Assembly (NCBI GenBank): GCA_024277875.1
Contig: JAJRUI010000026.1
Coordinates: 1 to 41,443 of the forward strand
Length of the DNA stretch: 41,443 bases
Direction: 5' to 3'
Source of the DNA: Deferrisomatales bacterium
Lineage (GTDB): Bacteria; Desulfobacterota; Deferrisomatia; Deferrisomatales; Deferrisomataceae
Shown one piece after another: positions 29,384 through 37,170 of the stretch (within the stretch, counting starts at the first letter, position 1; the number at the start of each line of letters is the position of its first letter). The notes beneath the pieces are model-generated. The model saw only the letters and a list, made by a program, of their open reading frames with translations, was not told the origin of the DNA and did not search any database. The translations under genes were made by a program, and so were the position numbers.

Positions 29384-30135
29384 TCGTCCGCTGCGCGCCC
29401 CGCGGGCGGCCGGGGACTGGCCCGGCTCCGCAGGCGGGTCCCCACGGCGGCCTCCAGCGACCGGGCCAGCAGGGGTTCCAGAACGCCGTCCACGGCCCGG
29501 TCCACCCGCAGGGACCCCAGGCGGGCCAGGGGCAGGGCGGCCGCGGCCGCCAGGGTGCGCACGGCGCCAGGGGGCAGAACCGGGGCTCCCGGGCCGGCGC
29601 ACCGGGCGCACACCACCGCGCACCCCGCCGCCACCCGGGCGTCCGGGCCCAGCGCCCGGCCGCAGTGGGAACACCGGCCCACGTCCCACCCGTAGCCCAG
29701 CACCGCCAGCGCCCGGACCTGGAACACCCGGGTCAGACTGGCCGGCTCCCCGCCCCGGTCCAGCGCGGCCAGGACCGCGTCGACCAGGTCGAACAGGTCC
29801 GGGTCGGGGTCGCCGTCCCGGCTGCCCAGCCGCGCCACCTCCAGCACGTGGGACGCCGCGGCGAACGCCTCCAGGTCGCCCACGGGCGCGGTACACCGCC
29901 GCGCCAGGTCCACCGACTCGAGCCGCCACAGGTCGCCCCGACCCCGTCTCAACCGGACCTCCAGGCGGTGGAAGTAGTCCAGGGCCGCCCCGAACCGCTT
30001 GCGCGACCGGCGGGCGCCCCGGGCCAGGGCCGACACCCGGCCCCGGTCGCGGGTGAGCAGGTCCACCACCCGGTCGGCCTCGCCCAGCGGCGTCAGGCGC
30101 AACACGAACGCGTCGGTGGCGCCGGCCGGCGTCAT
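29380..30135 (-). CDS. recO: DNA repair protein RecO
   Basis: Recombination mediator of the RecFOR pathway, which loads RecA on SSB-coated gaps. 251 residues. N-terminal OB fold: DAFVLRLTPLGEADRVVDLLTRDRG.. then ALARGARRSRKRFGAALDYF. The middle helical domain contains a four-Cys zinc site (Cys155-x2-Cys158 in CSHCGR and Cys176-x2-Cys179 in CARCAG). The ATG overlaps the mgtE stop (ATGA), so it is co-translated with mgtE. Confidence 0.92.
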   Translation of the reverse strand: MTPAGATDAFVLRLTPLGEADRVVDLLTRDRGRVSALARGARRSRKRFGAALDYFHRLEVRLRRGRGDLWRLESVDLARRCTAPVGDLEAFAAASHVLEVARLGSRDGDPDPDLFDLVDAVLAALDRGGEPASLTRVFQVRALAVLGYGWDVGRCSHCGRALGPDARVAAGCAVVCARCAGPGAPVLPPGAVRTLAAAAALPLARLGSLRVDRAVDGVLEPLLARSLEAAVGTRLRSRASPRPPAGRAADD

Positions 30136-31499
30136 CGGACGTGGGGCAGGTACCGCAGGAACACCGTGGCCGTGCCCAGGTAGATCAGGATCCCGGTCAG
30201 GTCGTTGGCCGTGGTCACGAACGGCCCCGACGCGACCGCGGGATCGATCTTCATCTTCCGGAACAGGGCCGGAGCCAGGGTGCCCATGGCCGCGGCCACG
30301 GTCATGGCGACGAACATCGACAGGCACACCACCGCGCCCAGGTACGCGTTGCCGTGCCACCAGATCGCCACCACGCCCACCAGCAGGCCGCACACGACCC
30401 CGAGCAGCAGCCCCACCCGGATCTCCTTCCACAGGTGGGCGGCCAGGTTCGAAAAGTCCACCCGCCCGGTGGCGAACGCCCGCACCAGGATCGACGACGA
30501 CTGGGTACCCACGTTGCCGCCCATGGCCGTGATCACCGGAACGAACGACACCAGGGCGATGATCTCCTCCACCGTGGCCCGGAACCACCACAGGATCGTG
30601 CCGGTGAGCACGCCGCCCAGCAGGTTGATCAGCAGCCACGGCATCCGGATCCGGACGATCGGGAGCACCCGGTTGCCGTACACCAGCTCCTCCTGGCTCG
30701 TGCCGGCCATCTTGAACACGTCCTCGGTGGCCTCCTCCCGAAGGACGTCGATCACGTCGTCCACCGTGATGATCCCCACAAGGCGGCGCGCCTCGTCCAC
30801 GACGGGGATCGCCAGCAGGTCGTACTTGGCCACCAGGGCCGCCACCTGCTCCTGGTCGGTCCCCACGTCCACCAGGATCACGTCGGGGTTCATGATCTGG
30901 CGGAGCGTCACGGTGGGCGGCGAGGTGATCAGCTGGCGCAGGCTCACGACCCCCACCAGCCGCCCCTCCTCGTTGACCACGTACACGTAGAAGACCGTCT
31001 CGGCCTCCTCCGCGCCCTGGATCGCCTCGATCGCGTCGTGCACGGTGGTGCGCTCGCCCAGGGCGAAGAACGACGAGGTCATGATGCCGCCGGCCGTGTC
31101 CTCGGGGTACTCGAGGAGCCGGCCGATGTCCTCGCTGTCCTCCACGTTCATCGCCGACAGGATGCCTTCCCGGCGTTCTTCCGGCAGCAGGGCCAGCAGG
31201 TCGGCGGCGTCGTCCGCGTCCATCTCGGACAGGATGCCGGCCAGTTCCTCGTCCCCGAGGGACCCCACCAGCCCCTGGAGCGACTCGGCGTCCAGCTCGC
31301 TCAGCACGTCGCCCGCGAGCTGGCTCTGGATCAGGATCTGGAACAGGCGGCCCTGCTCCAGGTCGTTCAGCTCGGTGAAGATGGTGGCCAGGTCCGCCGG
31401 GTGGGTCTTCTCGACGATCCGGCGCAGGTTCGCCGTGGCGCCCTTTCGCATCAGGCGCCGGATGGCTTCGAGCCGCAGGTGCACGCGCCGGTCGAGCAT
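30132..31499 (-). CDS. mgtE: Magnesium transporter MgtE
   Basis: A dimeric Mg2+ channel gated by intracellular Mg2+. 455 residues: N-terminal superhelical domain (about 20-135, repeated ADL/DLLALLPEERREGIL units), two CBS domains (about 140-265, MTSSFFALGERTTVHDAI and IMNPDVILVDV), plug helix, then five membrane helices (about 285-455) with the pore segment VPVITAMGGNVGTQSSS and the DPAVASGPFVTT signature. AGGAAC precedes the ATG. No Mg2+ riboswitch is recognisable; the 92-bp leader only shows a strong 8-bp hairpin. Confidence 0.95.
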   Translation of the reverse strand: MLDRRVHLRLEAIRRLMRKGATANLRRIVEKTHPADLATIFTELNDLEQGRLFQILIQSQLAGDVLSELDAESLQGLVGSLGDEELAGILSEMDADDAADLLALLPEERREGILSAMNVEDSEDIGRLLEYPEDTAGGIMTSSFFALGERTTVHDAIEAIQGAEEAETVFYVYVVNEEGRLVGVVSLRQLITSPPTVTLRQIMNPDVILVDVGTDQEQVAALVAKYDLLAIPVVDEARRLVGIITVDDVIDVLREEATEDVFKMAGTSQEELVYGNRVLPIVRIRMPWLLINLLGGVLTGTILWWFRATVEEIIALVSFVPVITAMGGNVGTQSSSILVRAFATGRVDFSNLAAHLWKEIRVGLLLGVVCGLLVGVVAIWWHGNAYLGAVVCLSMFVAMTVAAAMGTLAPALFRKMKIDPAVASGPFVTTANDLTGILIYLGTATVFLRYLPHVR

Positions 31500-31520
31500 G
31501 GAAACGGTTCCTCACGGAAA

Positions 31521-31540
31521 CGCCGGGGTTCGCCCCGGCG
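31521..31540 (-). terminator. Perfect 8-bp hairpin between nth and mgtE
   Basis: CGCCGGGG and CCCCGGCG separated by 4 nt (CGAA on the minus strand, UUCG on the plus). On the minus strand TTTCC follows, so it could be a weak nth terminator or a structured mgtE leader. The U tract is too short for certainty. Confidence 0.4.
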
Positions 31541-31591
31541 GGGGCCGCTCAACGGTTCACGGGGCCCCCTGGCCGGCCCGCCGGGGCCGGT

Positions 31592-32248
31592 TCACGGACG
31601 GGGGCCCGCCTGGCCGGGCCACGGGCACAGGCGCGCCACCGGGCACGCTGCGCACCGGGGCCTGCGGGCCGAACAGCAGGCCCGCCCGTGGCGGATCAGC
31701 AGCAAATGGGCCTCGTTCCACCGGTCGGGAGCCACGAGCGGGGTGACCCGCCGTTCCACCTCCCGGGGCGCGGCCGACGGCGCGAACCCGAGCCGGTGGC
31801 ACACCCGGCCCACGTGGGTGTCCACGGGAAACGCGGGGATCCCGAACCCCTGGGCGAGGACCACGGACGCGGTCTTGCGCCCCACCCCGGGCAAGGCCTC
31901 CAGCGCGGCCCGGTCCGGCGGGACCCGGCCGCCGTGCTCGCGCACGATCCGGTCCGCCGCGGCCACCAGGTTCCGGCCCTTGGTACGGAACAGCCCGATC
32001 GACCGGATGCACTCGGCCACCCGGGCGGGGTCGGCCGCGGCCAGGGCCGCCGGGTCCGGGTACCGGGCGAACAGGGCCGGCGTCACCCGGTTGACCTGGG
32101 CGTCCGAGCACTGGGCCGACAGAACGGTCGCCACCAGCAACTCCCACGGCGAGCCGTGGTCGAGGCTGGGCGCCACGTCCGGGTGGCTGGAGCGCAGGAG
32201 GTCGAGGATCTGTCGGAACCGGGCGGCGTCCCGGGGCGGCGGAGCCAT
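31592..32248 (-). CDS. nth: Endonuclease III
   Basis: DNA glycosylase/AP lyase for oxidised pyrimidines in base excision repair. 218 residues. Helix-hairpin-helix LPGVGRKTASVVLA with catalytic Lys125, catalytic Asp143 in FPVDTHVGR, and the [4Fe-4S] loop Cys192-x6-Cys199-x2-Cys202-x5-Cys208. LLVATVLSAQCSDAQVNRV is the family start of the core. The ATG at 32248 has only a weak ribosome-binding site. Upstream of mgtE-recO in the same direction. Confidence 0.95.
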   Translation of the reverse strand: MAPPPRDAARFRQILDLLRSSHPDVAPSLDHGSPWELLVATVLSAQCSDAQVNRVTPALFARYPDPAALAAADPARVAECIRSIGLFRTKGRNLVAAADRIVREHGGRVPPDRAALEALPGVGRKTASVVLAQGFGIPAFPVDTHVGRVCHRLGFAPSAAPREVERRVTPLVAPDRWNEAHLLLIRHGRACCSARRPRCAACPVARLCPWPGQAGPRP

Positions 32249-32305
32249 GACCGGCAGAGCTTACCAGAAAAGGCCCCCCGGCCGAAACCTCCGGCGAGCC
32301 CGTGC

Positions 32306-32334
32306 TTGACACCTGCCAGGCACCCCGTTAGATT
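32306..32334 (+). promoter_or_regulatory. Strong promoter for the coiled-coil/basic-tail protein
   Basis: Perfect -35 TTGACA (32306-32311), 17-bp spacer, TAGATT (32329-32334), 72 bp before the next start codon. It is the only consensus -35 among the promoters I could place in this window. Confidence 0.68.
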
Positions 32335-32406
32335 CGTTTTTCCCCGCCCTGACGGCACGTTCGAGCCGAACGGGGCTCGGTTCGGACCCGACACAGGAGG
32401 AGACCC

Positions 32407-33054
32407 ATGGCGACCCAGGGCGAAAGCCTCGTCCGCAAGACCCAAAAGGGCCTGTCGGTCCTCGCGTTCGAGACCACCAAGCAGGGCCGGATCCTCAAGA
32501 AGCGCATGCGCGTGGCCGCCCTCCAGAAAGAGGTCAGGGCCGACCTGCGCGACCTGGGCAGTCTGGTGTACAACGCCCTGGTCAACGGCCAGGACGGGAT
32601 CCTGGAAGAGGAAGAGATCAAGCTCCTGGTCGAGAGTATCCAGCGCAACAAGGCGGAGATCGAGCACCTGCGCGACGCGATCGCCCGGATCAGCCGGGTG
32701 CGCAAGCACTTCGAGGAGGAGGGCCAGGCCGGGGACCAGCCGGGGGCAGCGGTCGAGACCAAAACCGAGACGGCCGACGCGCCCTCCGCCCCCCCCGAAG
32801 CCGAGCCCAGGGCAGCTTCCGAAGCCGAGGAACCGGCCCCCGAGGCCGAGGAGCCCAAGCCCAAGCGGGCGCCCCGGAAACGCACGACGACCAAGAAGAA
32901 CGGTGACGACGCCCCGGGCGACGGGCCGAAGAAGGCCGCTCCCCGGAAGCGGGCCCCCCGGAAAAAGAAGGCCGAGCCCGCCGTGCCCCCGGCCCCGGGC
33001 ACCGATCCGGACCACCCGGAACCGCCCCCGTCCGAGGACGGGGACAAATCCTAA
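32407..33054 (+). CDS. Uncharacterised coiled-coil protein with Ala/Glu/Pro linker and basic PRKR tail
   Basis: 215 residues, not assigned to a family. Residues 1-105 are helical and highly charged, with heptad-like spacing (RVAALQKEVRADLRDLGSLVY, then EEIKLLVESIQRNKAEIEHL), suggesting a coiled coil. Residues 106-150 are acidic, Ala/Pro/Glu-rich. Residues 150-190 are basic with repeats KPKRAPRKRTTTKK, KKAAPRKRAPRKKK, resembling nucleic-acid-binding tails of histone-H1-like or phasin-type proteins. No signal peptide. AGGAGG precedes the ATG. It is a single-gene unit, with its own strong promoter and a very strong terminator, so probably abundant. Function unknown. Confidence 0.8.
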   Translation: MATQGESLVRKTQKGLSVLAFETTKQGRILKKRMRVAALQKEVRADLRDLGSLVYNALVNGQDGILEEEEIKLLVESIQRNKAEIEHLRDAIARISRVRKHFEEEGQAGDQPGAAVETKTETADAPSAPPEAEPRAASEAEEPAPEAEEPKPKRAPRKRTTTKKNGDDAPGDGPKKAAPRKRAPRKKKAEPAVPPAPGTDPDHPEPPPSEDGDKS

Positions 33055-33074
33055 CCGGCCGAGACCACGAAGGA

Positions 33075-33109
33075 ACGGGCACCCCTTTCGGGGGGTGCCC
33101 GTTTTTTTT
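33075..33109 (+). terminator. Strong intrinsic terminator
   Basis: ACGGGCACCCC (33075-33085), 6-nt loop, GGGGTGCCCGT (33092-33102), then an unbroken T8 (33102-33109). The best terminator in the window; it isolates the basic-tail gene from nrdJ. Confidence 0.93.
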
Positions 33110-33121
33110 GAACCGTTCCAC

Positions 33122-33151
33122 TTGACCCCCCACATGTTGTGGTGATAGACC
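33122..33151 (+). promoter_or_regulatory. Promoter of nrdJ
   Basis: TTGACC (33122-33127), 18-bp spacer ending TGA, TAGACC (33146-33151). It lies 13 bp after the T tract of the preceding terminator and is overlapped by two predicted NrdR boxes. Confidence 0.55.
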
Positions 33152-33174
33152 TTCGCGCACACTACATCCGGCAC
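33127..33174 (+). promoter_or_regulatory. Two putative NrdR boxes over the nrdJ promoter
   Basis: Box 1 (33127-33142) ends ACATGTTGTGG and contains the dyad CCACA-TGT-TGTGG; box 2 (33159-33174) begins ACACTACAT. Compared by eye with the 16-bp NrdR consensus ACACTATATATTGTGT they match at about 10 and 9 positions. The gap between boxes is 16 bp and the start-to-start distance 32 bp, the three-turn spacing known for NrdR operator pairs. Box 1 covers the promoter spacer and box 2 the start-site region, a repressing geometry. Confidence 0.5.
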
Positions 33175-33221
33175 CCATGCCGCCATCATTCGTTTTTTTG
33201 AACTTCCTCAGGAGCCTTTCC

Positions 33222-36200
33222 ATGCCCGACTCGGCCGCCCGCGTCATCCCCCTGGAGATCCGTCCGGAGTTTTCCGACAACGCCCTCACCGTGCTCCGGA
33301 AACGATACCTGAAAAAGGGTCCGGACGGAGAGCCGGTGGAGACCCCCCAGGAGATGCTGTGGCGGGTCGCGCGGGCCGTGGCCGAGGCCGACCGCCTCCA
33401 CGACCCGGACGCGGACGTGGGCCGGGTGGCCGTGGACTTCTACGGGGCCATGGCCCGGCTGGAATTCCTGCCCAACTCCCCGACCCTGATGAACGCGGGC
33501 CGCGAACTGGGCCAGCTGTCGGCGTGCTTCGTCCTCCCGGTGGAGGACAGCATGGAGAGCATCTTCGAGGCGGTGAAGAACACCGCCCTGATCCACAAGT
33601 CGGGCGGGGGCACGGGGTTCAGCTTCTCCCGCATCCGGCCCCGAAACGACCGCGTCCGGTCCACCAGCGGGGTGTCCTCGGGCCCGCTCAGCTTCATGCG
33701 GGTGTTCGACACGGCCACCGAGATGATCAAGCAGGGCGGCACCCGCCGGGGCGCGAACATGGGCATCCTCCGGGTGGACCACCCGGACATCCTGGAGTTC
33801 ATCTCGGTCAAGGCCGACACGTCGGTGCTCACCAACTTCAACCTGTCGGTGGCGATCACCGAGGCGTTCATGGAGGCGGTGCGCCGGGGCGGAGAGTACG
33901 ACCTGGTGAACCCCCGCAGCGGCGAGGTGGTGCGGCGGCAGGACGCCCGGGAGGTGTTCGACAAGATCGTGGAGGAGGCGTGGCGCACGGGTGAGCCCGG
34001 CATCGTGTTCATCGACCGGATCAACCGGGACAACCCCACGCCCCACCAGGGCGCGATCGAGTCCACCAACCCGTGCGTCACCGCGGACACGTTCGTGCAC
34101 ACGGCCGACGGACCCCGCCAGGTGCGGGACCTGGTGGGCACCCCGTGCCGCGTCGTCGTGGACGGCGCCCCCCATCCCACCACGGACGCCGGCTTCTTCC
34201 GGACGGGCCGCAAACCGGTGGTCCGCCTGGAGACACGGGAGGGTCTTTCCGTGCGCCTGACCGCCGACCACCGGGTGCTCAAGGCCGCGTCCGTGTCCCG
34301 GCACCGGGTCGGCCGCGAGTGGGTCCCGGCCGGGGACCTGGCGCCGGGGGACCGGATCGTGGTGCACGACCACCGGGGCCTGCCGGACTGGCCGGGCCGG
34401 TTCGGGGCGGACGAGGGGTACCTGGTCGGTCTGCTCGTGGGCGACGGGACCCTGAAGGCGGACAAGGCCGTGCTCTCGGTGTGGAAACGGGCCGCCGAGG
34501 TCAACGGCGCCGGGCCGGACGGGGTGGTCGGGATCATGGAGGAGGCGGAGCGGTGCGCTCGCGCCCTGCCCCACCGCACCGACTTCCGGGGCTGGCATGC
34601 GGTGGCCGGCCGGGATGAGCACCGGCTGTCCCTGGGCCACCTGCGCCGGGTCGCGCTGGACCTGGGGCTCGAACCCGGCGCGAAGACGGTAACCCCCGAA
34701 GTGGAGAAAACCTCGTCGGCGTTCCACCGCGGGTTCCTGCGCGGCCTGTTCGACGCGGACGGGTCGATCCAGGGCATCCGGGAGAAGGGGGTCAGCGTCC
34801 GGCTCGCCCAGAGCGACCTCGGGACCCTGAAGGGCGCCCAGCGGATGCTGCTGCGCCTGGGCATCGCCAGCACGATCTACGAGAACCGCCGGCAGGCCGG
34901 AAAACGGCCCCTGCCCGACGGCCGGGGAGGACGGGCGGGCTACCCGTGCCGGGCCCAACACGAGCTGGTGATCAGCGGCGACAACCTCGGTGTGTTCGCC
35001 CGGCGGATCGGCTTCGCCCACCAGGGCAAGCGGGACCGGCTCGAAGCGGCCCTGGGCGGCTACCGCCGCCGACCGAACCGGGAGCGGTTCGTGGTCACGG
35101 TGGCGCGGGTGGTTCCCGACGGCATCGAGGACGTGTTCGACGTCCAGGTGCCCGGGGTGAACGCGTTCGACGCGAACGGTCTGTACGTGCACAACTGCGG
35201 CGAACAGCCGCTGCTGCCCTACGAGTCGTGCAACCTGGGGAGCATCAACCTCGCGCGGATGGTCCGGGACGGGGAGGTGGACTGGGACCGGCTCGAGGCC
35301 ACGGTGCGGCGGGCCGTGCACTTTTTGGACAACGTGGTGGACGTCAACCGCTACCCCCTGCCCGAGATCGAGCGCCAGACCCGGGCGAACCGCAAGATCG
35401 GCCTGGGGGTGATGGGGTGGGCGGACCTGCTGTTCTTCCTGGGCGTGCGGTACGGCTCGGAGCGGTCCGAGGCCCTGGCCCGGGAGGTGATGGGGTTCAT
35501 CGACGCCAAGGCCCGGGAGGCGTCCGAGGACCTGGCCGCCGAGCGCGGCCCGTTCCCGGCCCTGGAAGGCTCGGCCTACGACCGGCCCGGGGTCCGGCCG
35601 GTGCGCAACGCCACCCGCACCACCATCGCGCCCACCGGCACCATCTCGATCCTGGCCGGGTGTTCGTCCGGGGTGGAACCCCTGTTCAGCCTGGCGTTCG
35701 TCCGGCGGGTGCTGGACGGCACCGAGATGATCGAGACCGACCCGGGGTTCCAGCAGGTGGCCCGGGACCGGGGGTTCGGATCCGAGGCCGTGCTGCGCCG
35801 CATCGCCGAGGGCGCGACCCTCGGAGAGATCGACGAGATCCCGGACGACGTGCGCGAGGTGTTCGTCACGGCCCACGACATCACCCCCGAGGAGCACCTG
35901 CGCATGCAGGCCGCGTTCCAGGCCCACACGGACAACGCGGTGTCCAAGACGGTCAACTTCCCCCGGGAAGCCACCCGGGACGACGTGGCCCGGTCGTTCT
36001 GGCTGGCCTTTGAGCTGGGGTGCAAGGGCCTCACCATCTACCGGGACGGCAGCCGGGAGAACCAGGTGCTGTCCAAGCCCACCGAGACCCGGCAACCGGA
36101 CGAGGCGGCGCCGAGAGCCGAGCCCCGCAAGCGACACAGGCCCAAGGTGCTCACCGGGAGCACCTACCAGATGGAGACCGGGTGCGGCCCGCTGTACGTC

Positions 36201-36572
36201 ACCATCAACGAGGACGGGGGCGAGCCGTTCGAGGTGTTCACCACCATGGGCAAGGCGGGCGGGTGCGCGGCGAGCCAGTGCGAGGCGATCGGCCGGCTGG
36301 TTTCCCTGGCGTGGCGGTCGGGCATCGACCCCGAGCCCGTGGTGCTGCAACTGCGGGGCATCTCGTGCCACAAGCCCGCGGGGTTCGGGCCCAACCGGGT
36401 GCTGTCGTGCGCCGACGCCCTGGCGATCGCGGTCCGCCACCACCTGAAGCCCGACGCCGAGGTGGAAAAGCACGTGAGCGTGGGCGGGGCGTGCCCGGAG
36501 TGCGGTGACGCGGTGGAGCACGAGGAGGGGTGCGTGCTGTGCCGCAGCTGCGGGTACTCGGAGTGCGGCTGA
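33222..36572 (+). CDS. nrdJ: Class II (B12-dependent) ribonucleotide reductase with intein
   Basis: Reduces ribonucleotides to deoxyribonucleotides with adenosylcobalamin; works with or without oxygen. 1116 residues before splicing, 742 after. N-extein (1-284): PEFSDNALTVLRKRYLKKG, GQLSACFVLPVEDSM with the first redox Cys, KSGGGTGFSFSRIRP. Intein 285-658. C-extein: the radical-site Cys659 in CGEQPLLPYESCNLGSIN (second redox Cys670), NRKIGLGVMGWADLLF, RTTIAPTGTISILAG, then a TSCPD-type domain (GCGPLYVTINEDG, KAGGCAASQCEA) and a Cys-rich tail (CPECG...CRSCGYSECG) suited to thiol relay or zinc. Start ATG 33222 with AGGAG at 7 nt; an in-frame ATG at 33177 lacks one. No nrdAB or nrdDG is here. Confidence 0.95.
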   Translation: MPDSAARVIPLEIRPEFSDNALTVLRKRYLKKGPDGEPVETPQEMLWRVARAVAEADRLHDPDADVGRVAVDFYGAMARLEFLPNSPTLMNAGRELGQLSACFVLPVEDSMESIFEAVKNTALIHKSGGGTGFSFSRIRPRNDRVRSTSGVSSGPLSFMRVFDTATEMIKQGGTRRGANMGILRVDHPDILEFISVKADTSVLTNFNLSVAITEAFMEAVRRGGEYDLVNPRSGEVVRRQDAREVFDKIVEEAWRTGEPGIVFIDRINRDNPTPHQGAIESTNPCVTADTFVHTADGPRQVRDLVGTPCRVVVDGAPHPTTDAGFFRTGRKPVVRLETREGLSVRLTADHRVLKAASVSRHRVGREWVPAGDLAPGDRIVVHDHRGLPDWPGRFGADEGYLVGLLVGDGTLKADKAVLSVWKRAAEVNGAGPDGVVGIMEEAERCARALPHRTDFRGWHAVAGRDEHRLSLGHLRRVALDLGLEPGAKTVTPEVEKTSSAFHRGFLRGLFDADGSIQGIREKGVSVRLAQSDLGTLKGAQRMLLRLGIASTIYENRRQAGKRPLPDGRGGRAGYPCRAQHELVISGDNLGVFARRIGFAHQGKRDRLEAALGGYRRRPNRERFVVTVARVVPDGIEDVFDVQVPGVNAFDANGLYVHNCGEQPLLPYESCNLGSINLARMVRDGEVDWDRLEATVRRAVHFLDNVVDVNRYPLPEIERQTRANRKIGLGVMGWADLLFFLGVRYGSERSEALAREVMGFIDAKAREASEDLAAERGPFPALEGSAYDRPGVRPVRNATRTTIAPTGTISILAGCSSGVEPLFSLAFVRRVLDGTEMIETDPGFQQVARDRGFGSEAVLRRIAEGATLGEIDEIPDDVREVFVTAHDITPEEHLRMQAAFQAHTDNAVSKTVNFPREATRDDVARSFWLAFELGCKGLTIYRDGSRENQVLSKPTETRQPDEAAPRAEPRKRHRPKVLTGSTYQMETGCGPLYVTINEDGGEPFEVFTTMGKAGGCAASQCEAIGRLVSLAWRSGIDPEPVVLQLRGISCHKPAGFGPNRVLSCADALAIAVRHHLKPDAEVEKHVSVGGACPECGDAVEHEEGCVLCRSCGYSECG
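34074..35195 (+). other. LAGLIDADG intein inside nrdJ
   Basis: 374 residues in frame between NP and CGEQP of the reductase. It starts with Cys1 (block A CVTADTFVHTADGPRQVRDL), has block B LRLTADHRVLK type (TADH, 63-66), two LAGLIDADG helices (YLVGLLVGDG, 116-125; FLRGLFDADG, 221-230), block F VFDVQVPGVNAFDANG and block G YVHN with penultimate His and terminal Asn; the +1 extein residue is Cys. All residues expected for self-splicing and both acidic endonuclease residues are present, so it looks like a complete, active homing intein. Its GC content resembles the host gene. Confidence 0.94.
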
Positions 36573-36574
36573 GC

Positions 36575-36604
36575 CTGGCAACGGCCCGACCGTTGGCGTA
36601 GAAT
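36575..36604 (+). promoter_or_regulatory. Possible promoter for the 73-residue protein gene
   Basis: CTGGCA (36575-36580), 18-bp spacer, TAGAAT (36599-36604), directly after the nrdJ stop and 43 bp before the next ATG. Good -10, weak -35. Confidence 0.4.
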
Positions 36605-36647
36605 ACGCGCCCTTGGCCTTCACGACGATATCGGCAGGGGCGCCGCC

Positions 36648-36869
36648 ATGGCTTCACAGACGACTTCCGGCTCGGGCCGGGACACCAGCCACCGGGGAAG
36701 CTGGTTCTGCATCAAGGGGAAAAACCAGTGGCACACCGAGGCCCACCGGGAGTACGGGGTGGTGTGGTCCATGTGCGGCCTGCGCGTGCTCCGGCACCAG
36801 ACCGACACCCGGGCCGAGCTGGAACAGGGCCAGACCGCGTGCGTCCGGTGCCAGCGCCAGCAGGATTAG
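36648..36869 (+). CDS. Small Cys-containing protein, unknown
   Basis: 73 residues, no family recognised. It has a short Ser/Thr/Gly-rich start, then RGSWFCIKGKNQWHTEAHRE, SMCGLRVLRH and TACVRCQRQQD. Four Cys (two isolated, one CxxC) with nearby His suggest a small zinc-binding fold. No signal peptide. A purine-rich GGCAGGGG lies upstream of the ATG. It follows nrdJ by 75 bp and precedes the DUF493 gene by 10 bp in the same direction. Residue pattern and position favour a real gene, but evidence is limited to the sequence. Confidence 0.6.
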   Translation: MASQTTSGSGRDTSHRGSWFCIKGKNQWHTEAHREYGVVWSMCGLRVLRHQTDTRAELEQGQTACVRCQRQQD

Positions 36870-36879
36870 GACCGCCACC

Positions 36880-37155
36880 TTGCCCGGCTGCCGGGTCCCG
36901 GCCGAGGAACTGATCGCGTTCCCCACCCCGTTCACGTTCAAGGCGATCGGCCACCACACCCGTTCGTTCGCCCGGGCGGTGCACGCAGCGGTCTCCGGTG
37001 TCCTGGACGACCGCCCCGTGGAACTGCGCACCCGGCTGAGCCGGAACGGCACCTATCTGTCGGCCACCTGCACCGCCCGCATCGCGTCCGCGGACGAACT
37101 GCGCGCCGTGTACGCCGCCCTGTACGAGGTCGAGGACGTGATCACCGTGCTGTGA
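36880..37155 (+). CDS. DUF493 (YbeD-like) protein
   Basis: 91 residues of the DUF493 family, a small ACT-like alpha/beta fold: PTPFTFKAIGHHTRSFARAV, then NGTYLSATCTARIASADELRAVYAALYEVEDVITVL. E. coli YbeD of this family lies beside lipoate genes, but no such genes are here and function is unknown. No ATG is available; the TTG at 36880 is chosen because it follows the previous stop by 10 bp and has AGGA about 8 nt upstream. Ends 15 bp from the convergent TIGR02757 gene. Confidence 0.8.
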   Translation: MPGCRVPAEELIAFPTPFTFKAIGHHTRSFARAVHAAVSGVLDDRPVELRTRLSRNGTYLSATCTARIASADELRAVYAALYEVEDVITVL

Positions 37156-37170
37156 TCAGCGGTCAACTGT

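Noticed and set aside
31500-31591. Possible magnesium riboswitch before mgtE
   Set aside because: Only one 8-bp hairpin is present in 92 bp; too short for an M-box, and no other conserved pattern.
33186-36623. Minus-strand open frame of about 1,145 codons opposite nrdJ
   Set aside because: Mirror of nrdJ including the intein; no family features.
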